64,000 bases of DNA from Bacteriovorax sp. Lineage in GTDB: Bacteria > Bdellovibrionota > Bacteriovoracia > Bacteriovoracales > Bacteriovoracaceae. The notes below the pieces were generated by a model, which worked only from the letters and a program-made list of their open reading frames with translations, was not told the origin of the DNA and ran no database searches. The translations under genes were made by a program, and so were the position numbers. Shown here piece after piece: positions 52,274-60,532 of this stretch (position 1 is its first letter; each line of letters opens with the position of its first letter). The stretch lies in the NCBI GenBank assembly GCA_014377485.1, contig JACMPM010000003.1, positions 62,001-126,000 on the forward strand, in the 5' to 3' direction.

Positions 52274-53663
52274 GTACTACCTCTTGGGTTGAGAGAACGT
52301 GATCATGTTCCAACGCTTCCATATGAATGATTCGTGAACCATTTATCAGGACTGAAGGATCAAATTTAAAAAACATTAATGCTTTCACTTCAGGAGCATT
52401 TATTTTTAAGGGCTTCATTGGAGTGATGATTTCAATTTTATCTTTGAGGTCTGCTTCTTTAACCTGAAAAAATAGTTCGTGCTTAACTTCACCTTGATGT
52501 GAGAGTTTAACCGTAAAATGATTCACAATAATTGTTTTTCCATTAGCTTCTGTTACGACTTGGTATGGACTATCTGTCCCGCGCATGAAAACAAAGGATA
52601 ATTCAGTTGATTTGGATAGAAAGAAAAAGAAAGCCGTAATTAAAGCCAGGAAGATGGTCAAATAGATAATCGATCTTGGAGTTATAAAGCTATGTTTTTT
52701 TCCCAATAATTCGTTTTCAGTACTGTAACGAATAAGACCGCGAGGTTTTTTAACTTTTTCCATTATATCGTCGCAAGCATCTATGCAAAGAGTGCAGGCG
52801 ATACACTCCATTTGAGTTCCACGTCTAATATCAATTCCAGTTGGGCAAACCTTTACGCAGGCGTAACAATTAATGCAATCGCCTTCTTCCTCTCGCGGTA
52901 CAAGTCCACGTCTTGGTTCTCCTCGCATTGGATCGTAAGCGACTACTAGCGAGTTTTCATCCATCATCACTGACTGCATTCGACCGTAAGGACAGGCAAC
53001 GATACAAAATTGTTCACGAAACCAACCAAAGTCAAAAAGAAAAATTCCACTTACCACCATAGTAGTAATAAAGAGACCTAGGTTTTGTGTAGGATTATGA
53101 AGTGACATCGCCAAAAGTTCGCGAGGGCCTACAATATATCCGATAAAAGTGTGGGCGATATGCAGAGAAATAATAGTAAAACAAATCCACTTAAGACTTC
53201 GTCTAATAATTTTATTGGCGGTCCAGGGAGCCTCATCCAGCGCTCTTCTGGCACGAGCACTACCTTCAATCACAGTTTCAATTTTGGAGAAAATAGTTTG
53301 GATAAAAACAGTTTGAGGACAGCCCCAACCGCACCATACTCTTCCAAAAACACTGGTGAGAAATGCAATAAAAAATAAACCTGAAATCACGACTAAAAAG
53401 AGGAGAATGGGCTCCACTCCGTGCAAAGTATTACCCATGAAAGTAAATTCACGGGTAAAAATATTCATCATTAGAGCAGGTTTTCCTTTGATATAAATCC
53501 AAGGAAAAACGAGATAAACAATTATAAGAAACCAATAAAAAATTGTGCGTTTATTTTTCCAAGGACCTTCTACATCTTCAGGATATAAATAAACGCGACG
53601 ACCTAATTCATCAGTCGTCGCTAATCTTTCGGGGTCTAGTTCAAATCGGTTTTTTGTCGACAT
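52254..53663 (-). CDS. ccoG: Cytochrome cbb3 oxidase accessory protein CcoG (FixG/RdxA)
   Basis: 469 residues. Five TM helices carry the membrane cysteine motifs GRVWCGWGCPQTVF and EQFCIVACPYGRMQ. Two [4Fe-4S] ferredoxin sites, CINCYACVKVCP and CIACTLCIDAC, follow, then a periplasmic Ig-like domain (about 365-469). CcoG helps reduce copper for the cbb3 oxidase. It lies 25 bases after ccoP and overlaps the TauE/SafE gene. Confidence 0.96.
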   Translation of the reverse strand: MSTKNRFELDPERLATTDELGRRVYLYPEDVEGPWKNKRTIFYWFLIIVYLVFPWIYIKGKPALMMNIFTREFTFMGNTLHGVEPILLFLVVISGLFFIAFLTSVFGRVWCGWGCPQTVFIQTIFSKIETVIEGSARARRALDEAPWTANKIIRRSLKWICFTIISLHIAHTFIGYIVGPRELLAMSLHNPTQNLGLFITTMVVSGIFLFDFGWFREQFCIVACPYGRMQSVMMDENSLVVAYDPMRGEPRRGLVPREEEGDCINCYACVKVCPTGIDIRRGTQMECIACTLCIDACDDIMEKVKKPRGLIRYSTENELLGKKHSFITPRSIIYLTIFLALITAFFFFLSKSTELSFVFMRGTDSPYQVVTEANGKTIIVNHFTVKLSHQGEVKHELFFQVKEADLKDKIEIITPMKPLKINAPEVKALMFFKFDPSVLINGSRIIHMEALEHDHVLSTQEVVLVGPSK

Positions 53664-53688
53664 AAAATTTGTATTGCTTCCTATTCGC

Positions 53689-54291
53689 TTATTTTTTCAC
53701 TTCATCTTCTACTTTATTTCCTTGAGGATCTTTTCCACCAGGTTGATGTGTATTATGAAGTGTTTGTACGTATGATACAACTTGATAAATTTCATCATTA
53801 GATAAAGTTTGAGACCAAGTAGGCATCCCTTTATCGGGTACACCATTAAAGACCACAGGATAATTAGTATCAACTGTACCTTTTGAATTGATCCAGTACT
53901 CATCCGTCAGGTTGGGTCCAATATCTCCAATTCCTTTTGCTTTGTGGCATGGAATACAATTGGTTTCAAAAACTACTTGCCCTTTCTTAACGCCACCATC
54001 TTTTATGATCGCTAGCATTTTTACTTCGTCATATTTTCCGTTTAGTCTATTGAATTTTTCGTGGAGTTCTTCAATTCCTGCCCATTCTTTTTTAAAGTCA
54101 TCACGCAAAGAGGGAGCTCCCATTATTGAATAAAGAATAAAATAAAAAATGGCAAAAATAATTCCTAGATAAAAAGTTAACTTCCACCAAGAAGGAAGAG
54201 GATTATCTAATTCTTGAATATTGTCATATTTATGATCTAAGAGAATGTGTTTTTCGTCATCTTCAAGGTGAAGATCTGTTTTATCGTTCAT
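53689..54291 (-). CDS. ccoP: Cytochrome cbb3 oxidase subunit III, CcoP (single heme)
   Basis: 200 residues. An N-terminal acidic part with a TM at about 35-58 (WKLTFYLGIIFAIFYFILYS) is followed by one cytochrome c domain with CIPCH at 112-116 and the Met ligand in GMPTWSQTLS. Most CcoP subunits are about 300 residues with two hemes; this one has a single CxxCH. Electron flow would therefore pass through CcoO and only one CcoP heme. It overlaps ccoQ by 11 bases. Confidence 0.93.
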   Translation of the reverse strand: MNDKTDLHLEDDEKHILLDHKYDNIQELDNPLPSWWKLTFYLGIIFAIFYFILYSIMGAPSLRDDFKKEWAGIEELHEKFNRLNGKYDEVKMLAIIKDGGVKKGQVVFETNCIPCHKAKGIGDIGPNLTDEYWINSKGTVDTNYPVVFNGVPDKGMPTWSQTLSNDEIYQVVSYVQTLHNTHQPGGKDPQGNKVEDEVKK

Positions 54292-54457
54292 GTTTTACTC
54301 CATCATGAAGAGGCATATAAGAAGAGTTTTCATAAAATTTCTTATTTGATTTTTTGTATGTCCAATAGACATAAATTATAAAGCAAGTCACAAAAATCCC
54401 CAATGCCGTCATTGGCAGCCATGGTTGATTGAAGTGATTAAAAATATCTTTATCCAT
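54281..54457 (-). CDS. ccoQ: Cytochrome cbb3 oxidase small subunit CcoQ-like
   Basis: 58 residues starting at ATG 54457 with GAGGAG upstream: MDKDIFNHFNQPWLPMTALG opens the protein and a single TM (LGIFVTCFIIYVYWTY) follows, with a basic then polar tail. Size, one TM, and position between ccoNO and ccoP fit CcoQ, which stabilises the oxidase. It overlaps the ccoP start by 11 bases. Family resemblance is weak, as it is for most CcoQ proteins, so position is the main support. Confidence 0.85.
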   Translation of the reverse strand: MDKDIFNHFNQPWLPMTALGIFVTCFIIYVYWTYKKSNKKFYENSSYMPLHDGVKHER

Positions 54458-54469
54458 AATCAGCTCCTC

Positions 54470-56623
54470 TTATTTATTTACGGGCAAACTGCCGTAGTCA
54501 GTTCCCATTCGTTGAAGATAGGCAATTAAGGCGATAAGCTCTTTGTCTTCAACTTCTTTTGGAACACCCTGGTTCATTAAGTCTGCTGAAATTAATTTAG
54601 CCTGAGCTTGTGCATTTTCTACACCTGAAGCGATATCTACATCGCTATATGGAACACCAAGTTGTTTCATGACCGATAGTTTTTTGGTAAGAGTTGATAA
54701 GTCTAATTTTTGTTCAACTAACCATTTGTAAATCGGCATAATCGATTGTGGTGTTACGTCGCGCGGATTAATCATATGGCGGTAATGCCACATATTTGGA
54801 TATTTTCCACCTATACGGGCTAAGTCCGGACCTGTTCTTTTTGATCCCCATTGAAATGGATGGTCATAGATAAATTCTCCAGCTTCAGAGTTTTTACCAT
54901 AACGAAGAACTTCGTGGGCCATTGGACGAACTTGTTGAGAATGACAAAGATAACAACCTTCACGCAAATAAATATCCCGGCCTAAAAGCTCAAGTGGCTT
55001 ATAAGGTTTAACAGCATCAATTTTGGTGATGTATTGATTCGATAATAATGAAGGAACAATTTCAATTGCAGATCCGACGAGGATTGCAATAAGAGAGAGA
55101 ACGGCAAATACCATAGGCAGGCCTTCAAGCTTGCGGTGATGACCGGCATTTTCTTCTAATGAAGAATCATCGAGAGCGTATGCTTCAAACACTTCAATTT
55201 CGCCGATAGTTCCTTGATTCATAGTTTTGAAAAGATTGTAGGTCATAAGAAGAAATGAAATGAATACAAAAGTACCACCGAAAGCGCGTACCCAATACAT
55301 AGGAACAATTTTAACAACTGTTTCAATAAAGTTTGGATAAACTAATTTTCCGTTGACATCAATCGCTCTCCACATAAGAGATTGAGTAATACCGGCCGAG
55401 ACCATTGAAACATAATAAAGTGCAAGTCCGATAGTTGCTAACCAAAACTGGGTATTGGCAATTTTCTTAGAAAAAATTTCGGTGTTCCAAAGTTTTGGAA
55501 CCATGTAATACAGGATCCCTGCGATCAATAAATAGTTCCAACCAATAGTTCCTGCGTGAACGTGGCCTGGAATCCAATCTGTGAAATGTCCGATTGAGTT
55601 AACTGATTTAATAGAAAGAAGTGGGCCTTCAAAAGTCGCCATCCCGTAAAAAGTTAGGGCCAGGGCCATAAATTTTAAAACGGGATCAGTTCGAACTTTA
55701 TCCCAAACACCTCTTAGAGTCATAAGACCATTGATCATACCTCCCCAGCTTGGTGCCCAAAGAGCAATCGAGAAAACCATACCTAATGTTTGGACCCATT
55801 CAGGTAGAGTAGTGTAGAGAAGATGGTGGGGTCCTGCCCAAATATAGATAAATACCAGTGACCAAAAGTGAACGACTGATAATCTATAAGAGTAAACAGG
55901 TCTATTGGCAGCTTTCGGAACGAAGTAATACATCAATCCTAAAAATGGAGTAGTTAAGAAAAAGGCAACAGCGTTGTGGCCGTACCACCACTGCACTAGC
56001 GCATCTTGAACTCCGGCATATACTGAGTAAGATTTAAATATTGTTACTGGAAGTCCTAGACCATTTACGATGTGAAGAACTGCAACTGTAAGAATGGTTG
56101 CAATGTAAAACCAAATGGCGACAAAAATATGGCGCTCTCTTCTTCTGATTAAAGTTCCAAAAAAATTGACTGCAAACACTACCCAAATAACAGCGATTGC
56201 AATAGTAATTGGCCACTCAAGTTCGGCATATTCTTTTCCTCTGGTGATACCGAAAGGTAGTGTTAGAGCTGCCGAAACAATAATTGCCTGCCATCCCCAA
56301 AAGTGAATACGGGAAAGAACATCATTAAACAATCTCGCCTTTAGTAGTCTTTGATGAGAGTAATAAATCCCGGCAAACATCGCATTTCCACAAAAAGCAA
56401 AAATAGCAGCATTAGTATGGAGTGGTCTTAGGCGTCCGAAGGTTATCCACTGGAGACCAAAATTCATTTTCCAGGTGGCAAGCTGGAAGGCAATTGTAAC
56501 TCCCACGAGCATGGCAACAGCACCCCAGATAATTGTAGCGACAATAAACATTCTTACGATTTGATCATCGTAGGAATAGGTCTCCAGTCGACCTGTTCGA
56601 TGTACAGCAGATGGCGAACTCAT
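54470..56623 (-). CDS. ccoNO: Cytochrome cbb3 oxidase fused subunits I and II (CcoN-CcoO)
   Basis: 717 residues. Residues 1-480 are CcoN: twelve TM helices, with the histidine ligands visible in WWYGHNAVAFFLTTP and HFTDWIPGHVHAG. The remainder is CcoO with its one heme site CYLCH at 557-561 and GSKRTGPDLARIGGKYP. Fusion of CcoN and CcoO is seen in some Bdellovibrio-like and Bacteroidota bacteria. The enzyme reduces oxygen to water and pumps protons with high affinity. It overlaps ccoS by four bases. Confidence 0.96.
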   Translation of the reverse strand: MSSPSAVHRTGRLETYSYDDQIVRMFIVATIIWGAVAMLVGVTIAFQLATWKMNFGLQWITFGRLRPLHTNAAIFAFCGNAMFAGIYYSHQRLLKARLFNDVLSRIHFWGWQAIIVSAALTLPFGITRGKEYAELEWPITIAIAVIWVVFAVNFFGTLIRRRERHIFVAIWFYIATILTVAVLHIVNGLGLPVTIFKSYSVYAGVQDALVQWWYGHNAVAFFLTTPFLGLMYYFVPKAANRPVYSYRLSVVHFWSLVFIYIWAGPHHLLYTTLPEWVQTLGMVFSIALWAPSWGGMINGLMTLRGVWDKVRTDPVLKFMALALTFYGMATFEGPLLSIKSVNSIGHFTDWIPGHVHAGTIGWNYLLIAGILYYMVPKLWNTEIFSKKIANTQFWLATIGLALYYVSMVSAGITQSLMWRAIDVNGKLVYPNFIETVVKIVPMYWVRAFGGTFVFISFLLMTYNLFKTMNQGTIGEIEVFEAYALDDSSLEENAGHHRKLEGLPMVFAVLSLIAILVGSAIEIVPSLLSNQYITKIDAVKPYKPLELLGRDIYLREGCYLCHSQQVRPMAHEVLRYGKNSEAGEFIYDHPFQWGSKRTGPDLARIGGKYPNMWHYRHMINPRDVTPQSIMPIYKWLVEQKLDLSTLTKKLSVMKQLGVPYSDVDIASGVENAQAQAKLISADLMNQGVPKEVEDKELIALIAYLQRMGTDYGSLPVNK

Positions 56624-56805
56624 TTTTTTTCCTTGGTAGAGATAATATTCTTTCTTGGACTTATTTTTTCGTCTTCTATTAGCATTCTTAGTGCGGGAGT
56701 TTCCATGTCATCGTACTGTCCTTTCATTGTCATCCAGATAAATCCGACGATAAAAGAAAGAGCGAGAAGAATGGCAAGTGGAATAAGAATTGTGATGACT
56801 TCCAT
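56620..56805 (-). CDS. ccoS: Cytochrome cbb3 oxidase maturation protein CcoS
   Basis: 61 residues: one N-terminal TM (LIPLAILLALSFIVGFIW) followed by the conserved short motif KGQYDDMETPALRML. CcoS is needed to insert cofactors into the oxidase. It lies directly after ccoI (no gap) and overlaps the ccoNO start by ATGA, so translation is coupled. Confidence 0.95.
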   Translation of the reverse strand: MEVITILIPLAILLALSFIVGFIWMTMKGQYDDMETPALRMLIEDEKISPRKNIISTKEKK

Positions 56806-59166
56806 TTAGGCGCTCCCTGTTTTTAAACGAGCATTTAATTTTTTGGTTCCAATCATGGTTGAAGCCAAAACAGTTAATGAGGAGATGGGCATAATAATAG
56901 CTGCTACCAGAGGAGTAATTGTTCCATTGAAAGCAGCATAAACTGAAACAGAATTATAAATGAGTGAAAGGACCAGGTTGCGTTTAACAACTTTCATCGT
57001 TTCTCTTGATATTGTGATTAAGTTGGCAACATGTGAAATCCCAGGAGTCGTTAAATAAATATCTGAAGCCTTGAGGGAAATATCTAAAGCTCCTAGTACC
57101 GCGACACTTACATAAGATCTGCTTAATGCCATTGCATCATTGGCACCATCTCCGACCATCAGAGCATTGGGATTTTTTTCAATCATTAACAGTTTATTTT
57201 CAGGAGTCATTTCAGAAGAAACATTCTCTTTATCTATTCCGGCAAGCAAAGCAACTGATTCTGCAATTGATTTTTGATCTCCAGAAATCATTTTTACCGT
57301 CAATCCTAGAGACTTAAGTTCTCCGACAGATGCAAGAGAGTCATGTCTAATATGATCTTCAAGAGTGAATTCTGCGATACATTTATTATCTTCAAAAATT
57401 TTGCTATTTTTTATTTCATAAAAATGATTGCCGATTTCGCCGCAGACCCCAGTGCCCATCAATTCTTTGTAATTATCCACTGAATGAGTAGTGCGTGCTC
57501 CTCTTTCAAACGAGAATTCTTTTAACGCCGTTGCAACCGGATGAGTAGAATAAATTTCTAGACTGCTGATCACTTCAAAAATTGGATAATTCGGATTGGT
57601 AAAAATTTTAAAATGATTAATTTTTAAATTTCCGTAAGTCAGAGTTCCCGTTTTATCGAGAAGCACTGTCTTAATAGAAGAGAGCTTTTCAACCACTTCA
57701 TTGTTCTTAATAATGATACCAATTCTTGACGCTCTAGAGAGTGTTCTCGTGAGGGTAAGTGGTGTCGCCAGAGCAAGAGCACATGGACAAGTGACAATCA
57801 GAAGAGTGAAGGAGCGCTCTAATGCTATTTTGGTTTTTCCCTGTGAGTAAAAAGTGATAAATAAAATTGTAGCAAGCATGAAAACTGCTGCAATAAAATA
57901 TTTTGAGATTTTATTGGTTAGATCAACGATCGGCGACTTTTGAATCCATCCGCTTTCAATTTGTTTTAAAATTTTACCAACGCGTGAATTTTCTTTTACA
58001 TTTTCAATTTTAATAAGAATAGCGTTGGTCAGGTTGATTGTTCCTGAGAACACGTTTTCATTTATGCCTACGTTTTGAGGCCGCGACTCACCGGTTAGAA
58101 GTGAGTTATTGATTAGAGTCTCTCCCTCAATAATAACTCCATCTGCTGGAATCATTTCATTGGTTGACACTTTAATAATGTCACCAACTTTAAGAAATTG
58201 AGGGTGAATTTCCAAGAATTGATCATCCACTTTTTTTAAAACGCTATTTCCTTCATAAAAGAAATTGAGGTCGTTGGCAGTTAGCCCTTCCTCTTGAATT
58301 TTGTTTAAAAAATATCTCGATAATAAAAGTAGAAATACTAAAGCGGTTAACGAATCAAAAAAGTTTTCATTGATTCCCATAAATTGATTATAGAGTCCGG
58401 ATATCGCTCCGATGATGAGGGCCAGAGAGATCGGTATATCTATAGAGAGTGTTCGGGTTCTGATAGCATTCCAGGCATTTTGATAAAAGGGAGTAGCGGA
58501 GTATAAGAGCACGGGTAAAGCAAACGCTATAGATAGCAAATTAAAGTTTTTTGCGTATAGTCCATCAGCTCCGGCATAAATCGAAACGGCATACAACATG
58601 ATATTACCGGCAGCAGCTCCTGCGATTCCAATTTTCAGCAGCATCTTTCTTTCTTCGAGAATCTTCAAGTCGTGAATGCTCTGGTTTCTTTTTAAAGGGT
58701 GTGGTTTGTATCCTAAGTTATTTAGCTCTCTGGCTACATTGGAGAATAATCCATTGTTTTTTAGCGAAACGGTAGCAACAGATCTTTGCATATCAAGTCG
58801 GCATTGTTCAACGTCGTCTAAATATTCTGGCAATTTTTCTATGAGCCAAAGACAGGCCAGGCAATGAATTCCTTCAAGATAAAATTCCATTGTTTTTCTG
58901 TTATTTAAATTTTCGTATGAGTAGTCGTCTAAAAATTCTTTATTATCTAGATAGGAAAATTTCTGAAATTTATTTTCAGCAGGGGACCTTCTTTTAAAAA
59001 TCGCAGACTGTTTTTTTATTTCGTAATATTTTTCGAGACCTTTAAAATTGATGACATTAAAAACAGTCATACAACCAGAACAGCAAAATGGTTCATTATG
59101 ATCTAGGTCTTGATCATTAAAGACTGCGATAAGAATTTTCTCGTCACAGTGAACACAGAGATTCAT
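56806..59166 (-). CDS. ccoI: Copper-transporting P-type ATPase CcoI
   Basis: 786 residues. The N-terminus has PFCCSGCMTV, typical of CcoI, then an HMA-like domain (IHCLACLWLIE). The membrane metal site CPC is in VTCPCALALATP. The phosphorylation site is D504 in DKTGTLTYG and the hinge is VGDGANDAMALS. It exports copper to the periplasm for assembly of the cbb3 copper centre. It overlaps the upstream cNMP-binding gene by four bases, and ccoS starts at its end. Confidence 0.95.
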   Translation of the reverse strand: MNLCVHCDEKILIAVFNDQDLDHNEPFCCSGCMTVFNVINFKGLEKYYEIKKQSAIFKRRSPAENKFQKFSYLDNKEFLDDYSYENLNNRKTMEFYLEGIHCLACLWLIEKLPEYLDDVEQCRLDMQRSVATVSLKNNGLFSNVARELNNLGYKPHPLKRNQSIHDLKILEERKMLLKIGIAGAAAGNIMLYAVSIYAGADGLYAKNFNLLSIAFALPVLLYSATPFYQNAWNAIRTRTLSIDIPISLALIIGAISGLYNQFMGINENFFDSLTALVFLLLLSRYFLNKIQEEGLTANDLNFFYEGNSVLKKVDDQFLEIHPQFLKVGDIIKVSTNEMIPADGVIIEGETLINNSLLTGESRPQNVGINENVFSGTINLTNAILIKIENVKENSRVGKILKQIESGWIQKSPIVDLTNKISKYFIAAVFMLATILFITFYSQGKTKIALERSFTLLIVTCPCALALATPLTLTRTLSRASRIGIIIKNNEVVEKLSSIKTVLLDKTGTLTYGNLKINHFKIFTNPNYPIFEVISSLEIYSTHPVATALKEFSFERGARTTHSVDNYKELMGTGVCGEIGNHFYEIKNSKIFEDNKCIAEFTLEDHIRHDSLASVGELKSLGLTVKMISGDQKSIAESVALLAGIDKENVSSEMTPENKLLMIEKNPNALMVGDGANDAMALSRSYVSVAVLGALDISLKASDIYLTTPGISHVANLITISRETMKVVKRNLVLSLIYNSVSVYAAFNGTITPLVAAIIMPISSLTVLASTMIGTKKLNARLKTGSA

Positions 59167-59522
59167 TTTGTTTCTTCCCTAAGTATAATGGCCAGTGTGG
59201 AACTTTCTTCGAGAATAATTTCCTGAATAGTGCTTTTATCTAAAAAACATAAAGTGCTTTCTGCTTGAACTTGAGCGCTGAGTTTAGACGGAGAGTTCGT
59301 CATCAGCTCATTTAAACCAATTAAGGAGCCAGGTTTCAAGATTTTTTTTATTTTTTTATTTTTGAGCAGTTGAATGCAGCCCTCGAGTAGAAGATAAGCC
59401 ACGATCGGAACTTGACCCTCATAAAACAGGGGAGAGCTTATCGAATACTTTTTTTGCGGGGATAATCCTTTTATCTCTGCAATCGCTTCGTTTTCTAGTT
59501 TAATTGGTTGGGGTGTGCTCAT
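59163..59522 (-). CDS. Stand-alone cyclic-nucleotide-binding-like domain protein
   Basis: 119 residues. LFYEGQVPIVAYLLLEGCIQLLKN and KPGSLIGLNELMTN follow a CAP-ED/cNMP-binding jelly roll, as in CRP/FNR proteins, but the helix-turn-helix part is missing. It heads the cco operon, before ccoI (ATGA overlap). It may sense a ligand and modulate another protein, or it may be a shortened relic of a regulator. An FNR-like box lies about 35 bases upstream. Confidence 0.75.
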   Translation of the reverse strand: MSTPQPIKLENEAIAEIKGLSPQKKYSISSPLFYEGQVPIVAYLLLEGCIQLLKNKKIKKILKPGSLIGLNELMTNSPSKLSAQVQAESTLCFLDKSTIQEIILEESSTLAIILREETK

Positions 59523-59556
59523 AAATCTATTCTAAATGAGCTTACCTAGAGAAAAT

Positions 59557-59570
59557 ATAATCTAGATCAG
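59557..59570 (-). promoter_or_regulatory. FNR-like box upstream of the cco operon
   Basis: Read leftwards, CTGAT-CTAG-ATTAT; it matches the palindrome ATGATN4ATCAT at eight of ten positions. It lies about 35 bases before the cNMP-domain gene that opens the cco operon. Confidence 0.35.
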
Positions 59571-59596
59571 TTTTTAAAAATATATTTATATTCTAT

Positions 59597-60307
59597 TTAA
59601 TAGTTGATATTGGCCCAGTTCAGTAGTTCTTCTTCATCTTTAATGAAGATCGTTTTACCTTCCTGTTCCAGAATTCCGGCTTCTTTAAACTCAGTCATGA
59701 AACGAATCAAAGTTTCGTTTGCAGTACCAATCATAGTGGCCATTTCTTCGCGGGTTAACTTGAGGTCTATTTTCCATCTGCCGTCTTCTTTCACGCCATG
59801 AGTTGCTTTGAGAGAGAGAATGAGTTCAGCAAGTCTTTCACGAACATTTTTTTGATGAAGAGATGAAAGCTTGCTTTCGGCAGCTCCCATGTCGCGTGAG
59901 AGTTTATTAATAATACTTAGTGCGACAGAAGGATTTTTTTCAATAACCTTTAGAATAAATTTTTTATCGATGAAACAAACTTCTGTGTCTTCCATTGCTG
60001 TAGCAGTGGCAGAGTAATTATCCTCTGTGAAAAGACTTCTGTGTCCTAAGATATCCCCGCCGTGGGCGATTCTCACAATAGTTTCTTTTCCATCAAGTCC
60101 AGCTTTAGTAAGTTTGATATTTCCGCTGCTGATGCAATAAAGTCCAAAAGGATGATTGCCTTGAACGAAAAGAGTTTGTCCTTTCTTATAGGTGTTATTG
60201 ATTTTATGATGTGAAACTTCTTCCATTCCAGGAATATCGAGATCACAAAAAATCCCTTCATCTTTGGAGATACAGTTTTCACATGAGGAATGAGTAGCTT
60301 TTTTCAT
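59597..60307 (-). CDS. FNR/CRP family oxygen-responsive transcriptional regulator
   Basis: 236 residues from ATG 60307 (AAAGG SD); an earlier in-frame start has no SD. N-terminal C9-x2-C12-x8-C21 (SSCENCISKDEGIFCDL) and C111 (DTEVCFIDKK) match the four cysteines that hold the FNR [4Fe-4S] cluster, though the second spacing is longer than in E. coli. The CAP-ED fold is followed by a winged helix with the recognition sequence NETLIRFM, keeping FNR's E and R (E198, R202) that read TGA. It should bind TGAN6TCA-type sites under low oxygen and is next to the cco operon. A perfect palindrome before it suggests autoregulation. Confidence 0.92.
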   Translation of the reverse strand: MKKATHSSCENCISKDEGIFCDLDIPGMEEVSHHKINNTYKKGQTLFVQGNHPFGLYCISSGNIKLTKAGLDGKETIVRIAHGGDILGHRSLFTEDNYSATATAMEDTEVCFIDKKFILKVIEKNPSVALSIINKLSRDMGAAESKLSSLHQKNVRERLAELILSLKATHGVKEDGRWKIDLKLTREEMATMIGTANETLIRFMTEFKEAGILEQEGKTIFIKDEEELLNWANINY

Positions 60308-60356
60308 CTTTAGCCTTTTGTCTTTATAGACATAGACTAACATTTATTAGCCAATT

Positions 60357-60378
60357 AAACATGATGTGGATCATGTTT
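60357..60378. promoter_or_regulatory. Perfect FNR-like palindrome upstream of the FNR-like gene
   Basis: AAACATGAT-GTGG-ATCATGTTT is a perfect nine-base inverted repeat with four-base spacer, containing the TGAN6TCA core that FNR proteins read. It lies 50 bases before the regulator start and also faces a possible rightward transcript. Confidence 0.75.
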
Positions 60379-60384
60379 CGTGCA

Positions 60385-60488
60385 TATAGTTAAGTAATTT
60401 CTATATCTGATTCAGGTGAAAAGATTACTTACAGTTAGGCGAAATTGCTAGATGGCAGGTTAGGAAAAAGTTCCACTTTCCTATTTTT
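60385..60488 (+). ncRNA. Candidate FNR-linked small RNA with terminator
   Basis: Rightwards from the palindrome, TATAGT at 60385-60390 could be a -10 box. About 65-80 bases later TAGGAAA-N9-TTTCCTA forms a perfect seven-pair stem (60461-60483) followed by five T. No coding frame of note lies between. A short RNA under FNR control is possible; only sequence layout supports it. Confidence 0.3.
60461..60488 (+). terminator. Terminator-like hairpin
   Basis: TAGGAAA/TTTCCTA with a nine-base loop and TTTTT tail. It has no upstream rightward gene and so would end the candidate small RNA. Confidence 0.5.
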
Positions 60489-60493
60489 GACCA

Positions 60494-60519
60494 ATATGCC
60501 CCGCAAAAACGAGGCATAT
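60494..60519 (-). terminator. Terminator-like hairpin after the OmpA gene
   Basis: Read leftwards, ATATGCCTCG pairs with CGGGGCATAT (one G-U pair), loop TTTTTG. The T tract behind it is poor, but position 14 bases after the OmpA stop suggests transcript ending. Confidence 0.55.
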
Positions 60520-60532
60520 GGTTTTAGAAATA

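Noticed and set aside
59163..60307. Idea that the cNMP-domain protein and FNR-like gene are one split regulator
   Set aside because: Each has its own start and a complete CAP-ED domain; the FNR-like gene already has its own helix-turn-helix.
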